Shown here piece by piece: positions 1 to 11,191 of a stretch of 64,000 bases of DNA. Position numbers and translations under genes: made by a program. The stretch comes from Drosophila persimilis. Its lineage: Eukaryota; Arthropoda; Insecta; Diptera; Drosophilidae. Each line of letters opens with the position of its first letter. The first letter of the stretch is position 1. Location of the stretch: contig NW_020825289.1 in NCBI RefSeq assembly GCF_003286085.1, positions 14,322,001 to 14,386,000 of the forward strand, given 5' to 3'. The notes below the pieces were generated by a model that made no database searches, had not been told where the DNA came from, and saw only the letters and a program-made list of their open reading frames with translations.

Positions 1-2114
1 TGTCGGCTCAACTACAAAGGCAAGTCTAACGGCAATCTGGCGGAGGTCTTTTGTTATTTCACTGCCTGATCTGCCTGATCTGCCTGATCTGCGATCGGTG
101 CGATCTTGATCTTGTAAATCAGTCCGTTAAGCGATCCATCAGCATTTTCCAGTTGAAGTGAACTATATTTTAGCAGCGAGAGTTTAAGGCATAGTCATGG
201 CTACAGTACAGCATCATTCTTCTGATTATACTCGTACATACCGTACACGATCCTTGTTCATTCACAAATGAAAGAATGGCACAACCTGAGCACAAGGGTA
301 ATCCATAAATTGTCACAAAATCAAAAATCAACCAAAATATTTTTCAGGAACTGCCTAAGTCGTTTCCTGCCAGAGCCTCTGGAGTTTTCTGTTGAAATCA
401 GAATATCCGATTATATAGATCAATGCGATCAGCGGACAAAAACAAGCTGGCGAAAAAAGACAAGAAAACGGCATGTTGTCAAACGTTCGAATGGCTCAGC
501 CGCAGACCGCAGACGGCAGACCGAGCTTAAGTCCCAGCTCGCATCCGAATCCGAATCCGATGAGGGTACAAGTCAAGGAACGGAAAAACGAGTCAAGGAA
601 TCAAGGCATCAAGGCATCAAGGCATCAAGACTTGACCGAAGGCAACGTGGGCGTTGCTGCATTTTGATTGAAATCAAACACAAAAGCAGATTACAATTTA
701 TTTATTTGGCCAAGCGTGTGAGAACAGCGAAGAGGCAAAAGCAGGCACCCTCGAATGCGCGTGTGCAGCGGATTATCCTTTGCACTTGTTACACATAGGC
801 GACCGCAGAGGCAGGTCCCGGGAGTCTCGGGAGTCTCGGGAGTCGGCCACGGAAAGGCGACAAAAGCAACAAAATTTAAAGAGGTTCAAGAGCAAGAGCT
901 CTTTGCGATAAACTCATCACAGACAGGTCGACAGGACGGCAGACACACCGCGGCGTGGCACTGATCCTGCTGGCCTGAGCCGCTCCTAAGTCGAGTAAAC
1001 GCCTACTGGCCCAAAAGTCATGTCATGTTGTGGCAAAAAGGATTTGCCCTGCCACTGACACAATTTCTTGCACCTCCTGCCTCTGCGAAGCAACCTGCTG
1101 TAGATCAAGATCGTCCTCTGATCCTTGCCCTCACAAAGCCCTGAGCCCGCCACAGTTTGGCAATATTTATTGGTTTTATTGGATTTTCAGCTTAGGCCCA
1201 GAGCAGTGCGCAATCTTGGATGCGAATCTGCCATGAGGAAAAGTGAGGTACTAGCCACCCCCCAATGACTTTTCGTCCTGCGCTGTCACCTCCTTGTGCG
1301 TAGCAAATTAAACTTGGTCACGGCGTATTACTTCGTCTCATATTATCGGAAACTTCTACGCATTTTGCGGACATGGTCGAGTTTTCCGGGGGTCCGGAAA
1401 AGATAAGCAAGGTGTCGGTAGGTCTTCATTGAATAATGAAATGTGTGCAAAATCGTAATTCCTTTAATAGTAGCACCTACAGAAATAATGATTTTGAGTA
1501 GTGTAGATTATGGTATTAGCAAACAGCTTTTGCATTCCATTTATTGAAATGGAAAGAACATTTTTTCCTAAGGACTCTTTTCCGACTTGAAAGAAATCCC
1601 ATAATGTAAATCCAATTATAAATGCCACATCAGAATTGCAATGGCTTCCGTTGTTGTTGCTCGCAATCCATGATGGCTGCCGTATTGAGGGGAAAATCAG
1701 AGTTTGCAACCCCGACTGGAAAGTGTCGTACTACTTGGATCGACTTTTGGCTGGAGCGCGGTCACACCAAGCGTTTATAACTGCCCAAAGCAAACATCCA
1801 CCGAGCAGATCGAAATAAGCGTACAAATAATCCATCTTTCTGCTAAGCAAGCTGCAGGCGCTGTCCTGACACACGGCCTGGCGCGACGACCCCTTGCCAC
1901 CGCCAGTTTCCGCCATCAGGATCCGGGTAGGCAGCTGCCGGAGAGGCCAAGGCAGGAGAAAAAAGTGTCAAAAAATGTTTCGTTTTAGATATGTTGAAAA
2001 ATAATGCTCCCGCTCCCGTTCCCGCTCCCGTCTTTGTCCTTTTTCCATGATTTCTGCACGCTTCACGCCAATTTGTGCGCCTATCAGCTAGCTGACGGCG
2101 GTGGTGACGCTGAC

Positions 2115-2139
2115 GGTGGTGGTGGTGGTGGTGGTGGTG
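2115..2139. repeat. GGT trinucleotide repeat
   Basis: Eight consecutive GGT units in the gsb-distal flank. Confidence 0.9.
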
Positions 2140-5100
2140 ATGGTACACGCAGCTCCGCTCAGGCCGCTCCCAGGGCCGTACTGCGTTTTCCAATCGGTAT
2201 CAGCTTCAACTACCACATCCTTTCGCATATTGTTCCCATTTTATCCTCCCTGTTCCACGCTGGCTCTGGGAATCACTTTCAATGCCACGAAATATAATTC
2301 ATTTAAATGATTGGGTTGTTTGTATAGCCAAATGGAGTGGAAGGAGGGGAGACGGAGAGCTGAGAAATGGTTGCCGTGGAAATTTAGTTTTCCAATCGCA
2401 GGCAGACTTGGGTTTTGCAGAGGACATAAGGATATATGATATATGGTTGGTGGGAAATGCCTTACAATAGTTGAGTGAAATTTTCTGCTGTACCTGACAG
2501 ATCGCTTAGGCAGAAAACTGAATCTGAATGTCGTCGCCGCATGGCGCATCCAATGTGAGAGCTTTTGGGAATCCAGTCATCTTTGAAAATGGTAGAAATT
2601 ACAAGCAATTGACATAATAACAAACTTACTCCCCCTGTGCGTTCTGAAGGAGAAAGAGCGGGCCCGGGCTGTAAGCGAAACTACTCGAAAGTACGAGTAC
2701 TCGTGCTCGGGAGAGCACAATACAATTACAAATGCCAGTTGGCGGGTCGGCGAAAGATCAAAGCGAGGCAAAACCGCTGCGCAGCCAAAGAAATAACAGA
2801 AAATAACGTGGCCAGCGTGCAACAATAACAATGGCAATAAAGATAAAAATAATAAAATATAAGCCAAGGAAAAATCATGTACAGAAAAATGGCACAGACA
2901 CAGCGGCAACAAGCAGCATCGCAGCATCGCAGCACCAATGCCAATACCAATACCAACACCAACTTCAACTCCACTCGACTCAACTCGACTCGACTCGACA
3001 ACTTTCCCAAGCAATATGCAAATATATCATAGCCGGCTAGTTACCCTGATGGATGGTACAGCCAAATGGTTCATGAGTCATCCGCAGTGGTGGCCGCTCA
3101 CTCGATACCAGGATACCACGATACGACGATGCCACAAACTGAGAGCAGGTACGACACCAAAGTTACGGTTTGATCACAAGTTGAGCGTAAAATATGCTAA
3201 AGATCATTCGGGTGTCAGTGACTGTGTGTGCCGGCAAATAAGCGTAAAATGATCAAAGACTCTTCGCGCGCTATGCCAAGTCCACAATCGTTCTGTACTC
3301 TACTCTACTCTACCCTTCTCTCTATCCCCAGAAAGGTAACTTTATTCTTTATTCTGCTGCCACGCTGTGGCATACTGCACGTATACTTGCTACGTGCGCG
3401 CATTTTGCAAAATAACATTCAATTTGTGCAACCTGATCAAGCAATTGCATCAACCGCTGATCGATGATCACCCAAAAGCAGGCTTTAATAAATAATCAAA
3501 GTACTCGATTGTAATCACATTTCGCGATCCATATTTCGAGAACCCTTAGCTCTTTCGCTTGGCGTTTGTGCATATTTTTACGCTTGCTTAAAGCTGCCGA
3601 GTGCCGGGCTCAAAGAAGATCACCGACGAATCGGCTCTCCCCCCGTCCCCTCCGCACTACTCGATCTCCATCTGCATCAGCGATGTAAATTACATGTTGG
3701 CCACTTTGATGATTTCTACAATTGCTGGCCAGCATCAGCAGCAATAACAACAATTTGTAGTCGCTGCAGACAGGCTGGCTGCCGCAGCCTCAGCCGCTGC
3801 ATGCCGCAGTCCAATTGGCCCAAGCCGGCAACGAAATCACAGCACAGCTGCACTACCATTATTCAGTCGTTCTTCCACAGCTCCGGCTCCGTCTCCGTCT
3901 CTGTCTCTGTCTCCGTCTCCGGTGTCTGGTCTTCTCCCGGTCGAAGTGGTTTCTTATTGAATTATAATGTTATTTGGTGGTCGTTGCCGTTACCGCTGCC
4001 ACTGCCACTGCCTCTTCTCCATCTACGTCATCGACTGCGACGCGCAGACTTTGTGGAGGCAAAGATCGCCTAAGGGGATCCCCTCCAAATCGATGGGTAA
4101 GGCTCGTTTCAGCGGGATATTAAGACATTTCAGATGGCAAAGTGAGAGTAATCCTAGTTGCATCGATCGATACAGTAACCCTCTTGTGTTCCAAACCACC
4201 TGCTGAACCAGCCATCACATGTCAGCGACTCCCAAGAATGCTGCGGGTCTAATTTAAAAGCTCGCATGCGTAACTCCAACACCAAGTGGTTTTCACTATC
4301 AAGTTTTCAACGCGATTCGATCAAAATTCAGGCGTAATTGCCCTGGAGCGATTCTGGAGCAGTACAGAAATGAGGAACAGGACCGGCAAAGGGCCACCCT
4401 CGGAAATGAAGACGCAGAGGAGCGGCAACCGGAGGTTGTGTGAACCGAAAGCCAGCCCTTGCACAGTGCCGAAACAAAGCAGAAAGAGATACGCTCTAAA
4501 TTTGCGTTACGTAACGGAATTTAAAGCGTTCCTTATCAGATTGGTTTTGATGTTTTATCAACGCTCGCCCGCCTTCCCTCGGCCGCTTCCTTCACAGTTG
4601 TTGCTCGGTTGCGCCATTTAATACGTAAATAATTTTTAATGAATATATGATAAATTTTTTTGGCGTGTGGTTCGAAAACAAGCGCATGAGTACGTGAAAA
4701 ATTAGCGGAAAATTTCCACACCGTCAACACTTGAAAATTGTGTGTGTTTTTCGGCTGCTGATGTTTGTTTCGGTGCGGATCATTGGATCGACGCGACGTT
4801 GGCTATCGGTAGCAATTAACGGTTGCAACTCGGATTAGACACGTACGATTTGGTATAAGATTAAGCCGTCAAGTTGTCAGAGTAATCAGCAGAGTGGATT
4901 AAGGTCTAGAACTTTGAATGTGGTTTATATAGTATCCACCAACCAACTGCAATTGCTCATCAAGTCGTCCATCAACGCGGTCTCCGATCATCAATCAAAA
5001 TTCAGCATTTCGAGACAAAGCGACCACAAACTGAACTCAGCTACCGGAGCTACACTCTCAGCCAAGTTGGCCACACAGGAAGTTGGCTTTGAGCGAAAGA

Positions 5101-5571
5101 AGGAATGAACAATTCGCATGCTACCGGCTACCGGCAAGTGAGGGCTCACTATCGAAAACGCATAAATCACGATCATTTTCAGACGGTTGGGCCTTTCAAC
5201 AGCTTTGTCAAATGTGTGCCGCATCGGAACTCACACTCAGCTCTCGACTGCCACACAAATTAAATTTGTATAAAAATATCCAAGTTGGTGGGCCCGGACC
5301 CAGGGACGAGCCGACAGGACAAACGAAGCCGCAGGCTACTGTATGGCAGTGCAGGGACAAAGTGAGACTGCCCCAGGCAGGAAAGAACTCCGCTCCCCAG
5401 GACGAGCTGGGCGATCAATTATGATTGTCACAGTTGACACACATTATCGCCCTCGTAGTGACGTAGTGGGCCCGAAAGAGAACTAGGGAACCTGTCGTCG
5501 TGGCAGGACTCTTCCCATTCTTCAGTGTTTCAAGACCCTGGCGATATGAACTAATTGATGTTTTCATTTAG

Positions 5572-5609
5572 GCACTCGGACGACCCGGAGAACGTATTCA
5601 TTCTAGGTG
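5572..5609 (+). other. Possible orphan 38-nt internal exon
   Basis: A T-rich tract ending in AG (5571) precedes a short open segment that reads HSDDPENVFILGG with the last codon split. It is followed at once by a strong donor, G|GTAAGT, at 5610. That combination is what a short internal coding exon looks like. I see no convincing partner exon within the first 6.6 kb, and I do not recognise the peptide, so it could also be chance. If real, it belongs to a gene whose other exons lie outside the window or far away on the plus strand. Confidence 0.25.
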
Positions 5610-5705
5610 GTAAGTGCGACGCCCGCTGTGCACACATAATTGAGAGCAGCGGGGAAGGGAGGGCATATCCTGAGCATCGGCTACCTACCAGGGACCTACA
5701 CCTAC

Positions 5706-5732
5706 ACCACCACCACCACCACCACCACCACC
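5706..5732. repeat. ACC trinucleotide repeat
   Basis: Nine ACC units about 100 bases after the exon-like fragment at 5572-5609. Confidence 0.9.
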
Positions 5733-6689
5733 CAGGACTTCGATCGGTCGTAACTAGTGCATGAGGAGGATGCCCAGCCGATGGCTACGAGTATGTAGTG
5801 TCCATCCCTCTTCCCTCCCGCATTTTGTCAATGGCTTTGTTCACTCCCGTGTGCTCTCCTCTCCAGTGTCGGGTCGGGTCGTCTCATCCTTGACCAGGCC
5901 CACAACTTGGCGGCATCTTGAAAGTACCCTCATATTTGACGTTGGTGGTCGTCGGACTCTCTGCCCATACTCTGCGCATCTCCTTTGTCAATTGCTCTAT
6001 TTTTCTGCTATGTGTGTGGGTCCTTTAAACAATTGCCAATTCCAAAATTATTTTCGTATTATCGAATCCGCAGTGCGTGCTTGTCGTTTTTGTATCTAAT
6101 TGTTTAATTGTCAGATCATGAGTCGGCGTGTTGTCTGGATATGTCAAGAGAGCGCCCTTATCCATGTCTGGGAAATGCTCACTCTACAAGGGATATCTCA
6201 GCTCCAGGCGTATCCCAGTGTTAGTTGATTGTTCTCCTGTCAGTTTAGGGGACAATTTCTGTTCGATTTTGAAGGATTAGTTGATTGTGGACCTGTCCAG
6301 GCCCAGGCGACATGTACACCACCGAAACAGGACATGTGTGTGGTCCAAGATCATGAGGAACGCCATTAGTTTAATTAAGTGTGAGAAGATTTCTCTAATT
6401 CGATTTCACTTACTGGGGGGGTGGGGAGACTGGATTGGCTTGCCACAAAAGCTCCATCTAGCGATCGGCTCACGTACACGTGTGTGGCTGTGACTGGCAC
6501 CAATACAATGTTCCCTTTCGCACACAAACACACTGGAAAGCATGCGTGTGTGTGCGTGACGAAGCGCACCAACATTTGCCCCAAACGAAACTTAAAACTT
6601 GAAACTTCTTTAATGGCCAGAGGTGCCCTTTGCCCTTTGTTTCGATAATCATAAAACAAGTGCTAATTTCTCCAGTTTAGATTTAAAAT

Positions 6690-6695
6690 TTTATT
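6690..6695 (-). promoter_or_regulatory. gsb: Candidate gsb polyadenylation signal
   Basis: The plus strand reads TTTATT here, which is AATAAA on the gsb strand, about 190 bases past the gsb stop codon. The interval between them (6696-6884) is AT-rich and would be the gsb 3' untranslated region. Confidence 0.5.
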
Positions 6696-6884
6696 GTTTT
6701 GATTTTCGCTTTTTGCTTAAATTTACTAGGCATTGAAAATATTTATAAACAGTCTTAGGGTCTTTACACAAGATAATGCTACCAGTAGATTAGAAGTAAA
6801 GTAATAAAACAATAATTGTTTAAACGACGAATATCGAATTAAATTTCCAATTCCGTAGAGCCAGCCATGGCGGCCATTCTGTTC

Positions 6885-9367
6885 TTAGAAGCCAAAGTAC
6901 GGGTAGGCTGGAGCAGCCGGGACCATGGAGCTCTTCTGCTCCACCTGATGGTGGTGGTAGCCGCCCATGTGGTTGGCCGTGGGAGCACTGGAGGGGAAGA
7001 AGGACCCAGCAAAGTTGTAGCTGTCCCACGAGGAGGGGTGATGCGAGCCAGAAGCGGCGGCGGAGGCGAACTGCGAGCGGAGTTGCTCAGCGGATGTGGC
7101 TGCAGTTGAGGGCATTGTGTAGGCTCCGGCGGAGCCAGTTGCCGAGTACGCAGCACTGGCCGATCCCATGGAGTAGGTGGAGCTCATGAAATCGTTGCCG
7201 CTGGCCGGATGCTGAGCCTGCGACTGAATGGGACTGTGGGCGGCGGAGCTGCTGCCCGTGCTACTGGCTGGCGACATGGAGGCCACCGAGCCGCCATAGG
7301 CAGCATGCGTCTCATAGGCCGCACCCGATGCGGGCCACGCCTGGGAGCTGTACAAGCTCATTCCCATGCTGGGAGCTGTGGCAGAGGCGGCTGAGGCTGT
7401 GGCTCCATAGGAAGTGGCTGTGGATGCGAAGCTGGGCACCTGCTGGGTGTTCAGTTGCTTGCGCAGACGAGCACGACGGTTGGAGAACCAGACTTGGACA
7501 CGGGCCTCGGTCAGGCCGGTGCTCTGGGCCAGCTCCTCCCGTGTATAGACATCTGGGTACTGGGTGCGAGCGAATATGCGCTCGAGGGCATCGATCTGGT
7601 CGTTGGAGAAAGTGGTGCGCGAGCGCCTTTGCTTCCTCTTCAGCTGCACACTGGGCTCGGTGTCATCCTCGCTCTCGTCCTCGCTGCCCGCCGAGGCAGC
7701 GCCACCCCCGAGGATGCCATCAATGCTGTGGGAGGCTCCGGAGCCCGAGGTGGCGCGCAGCAAGCGCGAAATGGAGCTGACTGAGGGGGCATTCTGTTTG
7801 TCACAGATCCCGGCCTCGATCAGCTTGGCGCGAATTTCCCAGCTGAAGATGCCGGGCTGCGCTTGCTTCAGCTCCTCGATCCTGGTCTCGATGTCGGGTG
7901 TGGCCACACGTGGCTTGCTGCCGCCGATCACACCAGGGCGAATGGAGCCGGTCTCTTGGAAGCGGTTGAGGATCTTGGAGACACAGCCATGGGAGACACG
8001 CAACTGGCGAGAGATCACGCACGGACGGACCCCAGCTGCTGCCATCTCGACGATTTGGCGACGAATGTGATTCGGCAATGGACGGCCATTGATGAAAACG
8101 CCTCCAAGCTGATTTACCCGACCTTGTCCTGCAAGTAGACGAAAGAGAAAGGATGATTAGTATCATGTTCTAAGAGTTCTTTTCAGTTACAGATAATCTA
8201 CAAGCTGGGTTTCTTCTATGTGTATTTATTGTGTGTGGCCGGCCCGTGATTCTGTTCTTGGGTCGATCTTTCAATTAACTTTTCTTCTGTGCTCGATTGA
8301 GCAGCAATTGGTAATCTATTTAGACTGCACTGCCCACTTCACTGCATTGCACTCGAAAATGCACTAAGCAGGATCAGCCCAAGGATCAATTCGCACGATC
8401 TTTTGTTCTGCTGAGCTAGAAACGATTCGTTGGTCATTTGTAAACATAACAAAACGCAAATTGCCAATTTGCGTAGGTCTTTTCGAACAGAAGAAAAGAA
8501 AGCGCTGATCGGTGGCAGTGGCAGTGGCTGGGAGGTGGGGAGGGGGGGATAAACTGAAACTGCCGCTCAGGCCGGAGAATGATGCGGCACAGCTGCATCC
8601 CATGTTGGCCCATGCAATCAAATCAAACTAATAATCCATAAGCGCTGCGGACACCCAGCTGTGCCAGCTAATATAAGTATATAAAGGCCAGCCCCAAAAA
8701 CACAACAACGGCCAACAGGCAACAACCTAAAAGAGAAATAAAGCCCCAGCCCCAGTCGCAGACGCAGTCGCAGACGCAGTCGCGGACGCAGTCTCTGTCC
8801 AGGCCTGGCTCTGGCTCTGGCTCTGGGTCTGGGTCTGGGTCGGAGTCTGTTGTTTGGGGCGCTGACGGTACTGCTACGTGATACACAAGACCCAAAGCAC
8901 AAGCGCGAACCCCAGCTCAGACACAGACACTGAGCCAAGATCAAAGCGCAATAGCCGACAGAGGCAAGAGACGAGACGAGACAAGAGTCAAGCCAAGAGC
9001 TGGCCTGGCCTGGCCAGACGACCGACCGCGCCAAAAAGTCTGCAAAGTCTGCACTGGAAGCTGGGATGCTGCGGTGCTGCGGAGCTGGGATGCTGTCCGG
9101 CCTGCAAGTCCCCGATCACAATCAATAAGTCAAAAAGCTGATCATGCTGCCGACCGGGTAATGATCTCTCGTTTGAAAACAGCGGGCGAAAGCGCTGCCC
9201 CAAATGATGAGCCAGCACTTTTCAATGTCCGACTCTGACGTTTTGTACTCGTAATTGTGGTAATTGGTAATAGGCCATTGCGTAGAATCTGTGATCTGCT
9301 ATCAGTGCTTACCTTGGAAGGGATATCCAGCAAAGTAGGGAGTCATGTTGAGAGCCGACACAGCCAT
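6885..9367 (-). CDS. gsb: Gooseberry, Pax-type segment-polarity transcription factor
   Basis: Coding exons are 9367-9313 and 8128-6885, separated by an 1184-nt GT-AG intron; the join gives 432 residues (D. melanogaster protein about 427). Exon 1 encodes [18 protein letters not shown] and splits a Gly codon that opens the paired domain (about 19-143, with [18 protein letters not shown] and the PGIFSWEIR segment). An octapeptide HSIDGILG lies at 152-159, then an acidic stretch. The homeodomain is at 185-244 with WFSNRR, Ser at homeodomain position 50, as in the Paired class. The rest is a Ser/Ala/Tyr-rich tail ending YPYFGF, probably transactivating. The nuclear factor is known to maintain wingless in segment-polarity patterning and to activate gsb-n. 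The ATG at 9367 was chosen because it gives the family N-terminus with a good donor (GTAAGC). The large exon alone starts mid-domain. Confidence 0.97.
8129..9312 (-). other. gsb: gsb intron 1
   Basis: The intron is bounded by donor GTAAGC just below 9313 and acceptor CTTGCAG ending at 8129. It is phase 1, inside the first Gly codon of the paired domain, exactly where gsb-n is also split. It contains the CAGTCGCAGACG and GGCTCT tandem repeats at about 8755-8842 and nothing else I can support. Confidence 0.9.
8755..8842. repeat. Compound tandem repeats in the gsb intron
   Basis: Copies of a 12-base unit, GTCGCAGACGCA, are followed by copies of GGCTCT and then GGGTCT. The related open frames read as Arg/Asp/Pro dipeptides in several frames, which is a repeat artefact rather than coding sequence. 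Confidence 0.85.
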
Positions 9368-10342
9368 ATCTTTCAGTAATCCGTTCTCTCGGCTTGGCTA
9401 AATATTGACAACACTTGTGTTCGTTCTACTTTTTCTTTTTTTTTTTTGATCTAATAGTATTCAATCTTCACAATCACTAGGAAATCCACAAAGTAAGATT
9501 TTTCTCAAGATAACTTTTCCCTTCGATTTGTTAATGCGAATGCGCAGTGCTCAGTGTTCAGTGCTCAGTGATGCTGCTCGTTTGCTTGACACCTCGAAAC
9601 TGATTTTGAAATGGTCAGCCACCAAGACTAAAACGAATTCGTGAGATTCTCAGAGCCAAGGAAACAAGTTTTTGGTCGGAGAAAAACCCAAGCGAGCGAG
9701 GGTGGAAGTGCAAGCAGGCAGCACTCAGCAGTCAGCACTCAGCAGTCGGAGTGAGAACGAGAGGTAGGTAGCGATCGGCCGAGAGCGTGGCTGCGGCCTG
9801 TGCTAGAGCAGAGCAGTGCCAGCCCTGTGTTAGAGGAGATAAGCAGGCGAGAAAGAGAGAACCACACGAATTTTCATAGTATGGCTGCAATGCCGCTTAG
9901 CTCCGCCCACGGACCAAAACCAAAACCAAATTTAATGTTGTTTCATTTTCTCGGTGGAGCTGATTTTTTAGATAAGCCCAAGTGGGCTCAGAGTCGGTAC
10001 GAGTACTCCACTGCGATTATTTATTTTATTTGCGCCTGATTTGGAGTTATGCGAATTCCAGTGTTTACCTAGGGCTGCTGCGTCTCTAAGGTCTCCAGTT
10101 TAGCAACAGTCACTTTATGTTTCCGGCTGGCATTTGGGTTGATTGGACACGTCGTAATCATATTATCTACAGGATTTCCGTTTGCTTTCCGTTTAAAGAC
10201 TCACTGCGAAAATACACGTGTATCCTCCATTGAGGAAGCCGAAGGAGAGAAAACACTTTTGCTCATTTGAATTGCTTTGAAAGATTGAAGGAAGAATAAC
10301 AGAATGTGAAAAAGGTTACAATGCCCCCTCGAAAGGGAGTGT

Positions 10343-10357
10343 GGGGGGGGGGGGGGG
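10343..10357. repeat. G15 homopolymer
   Basis: Fifteen consecutive G bases on the plus strand in the gsb/gsb-n intergenic region. Runs this long are prone to length errors and polymorphism. Similar 12-base G runs occur at 55873-55884 and 56511-56522. Confidence 0.95.
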
Positions 10358-11154
10358 CAAGATGCACGCGCTCCCGCCCATATTCAACAGTCTGACCGAC
10401 GTCACTGGGAGGTCTTAGCGTGGCTCCCCCTTTTGCCCTTCGAATGGCATTTTATTTGCATTCCGCTTTGTCTGGAAAACGCCTTCAGGCATACCTTGGC
10501 CTTGGGCTAAAAGGGGAGCAGCCTGGGTCCACATCAGTGTTTTCTGTGTTCGTTGGCTTCCGGATATAGTATGCTATCATAACACTCGTACAACTCATAG
10601 CTATTTCGGTACAGCATTTACCATAACTTCGGTGTGCTCCATTAAATGTTTGTTCTCTTGCACACTCCCAAGATGTGATTCAATTACTGGAGCTGGCCAA
10701 CAGGCCTGCTGTTGCTGTTGCTGTTGTTTGCTTTTGTTAATTAGAATGAACCCGATACCCAAGACAACAGACAACAGACAACATTAATATTCATGGGAAA
10801 CGGAGAGGCGGAAAGGCCACTAATATGTGTGAACGAGTGGGAAGCTGACAAAAAGATTTTCGCACGAGGAAAAAGGGAAAAAAACTTCATTTCCGAGTGC
10901 ATGACTTTTGGTTAATTTGCTGTTTGCTGGGCTCTTTCGGTGCTGTGACCTCTTTGCGCCGAGTGTCGGTCGAAATCAAAGAACTTTTGGGCATGTTGCG
11001 TATACGCCGCGTGTGCGAGCATTGAAAATTATGCGGCATCATATCCAAGGCTGAAGCAAGGCTGAAGACATGGACAATATGAACAAACTTGTTGCCACTG
11101 CCGATGGAGGCACACGAGTGTGTATCTGTGAGATACTTTTCGCGTGGGTGCTAT

Positions 11155-11191
11155 GCCGCCACCGACACCGACACCGCCACCGCCACCGCCA
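11155..11191. repeat. CACCGN hexamer repeat
   Basis: About six copies of a CACCGA/CACCGC unit in the divergent intergenic region. Apparent Pro-Thr open frames across it follow from the repeat. Confidence 0.85.

Larger units (their letters stand above)
1..6600. other. Flank beyond the gsb 3' end; no recognised gene
   Basis: I find no gene I can name here. Open frames exist (for example 268-798 on the plus strand), but their translations are low in complexity and have no family signature. Simple repeats occur at 2115-2139 and 5706-5732. One short stretch at 5572-5609 looks like a spliced internal exon and is listed separately. The rest is AT/GC-mixed non-coding DNA typical of fly intergenic or intronic sequence. 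Confidence 0.6.

Noticed and set aside
268-798. 176-codon open frame on the plus strand
   Set aside because: Basic low-complexity translation, no family signature, no splice or initiation support.
7328-7780. Open frames antisense to gsb
   Set aside because: They are opposite-strand shadows of the GC-rich gsb coding exon; no independent evidence.
6885-8078. gsb as a single open frame beginning at 8078
   Set aside because: The codon there is TTG inside the paired domain; the true start is in a separate exon at 9367, joined by consensus splice sites.
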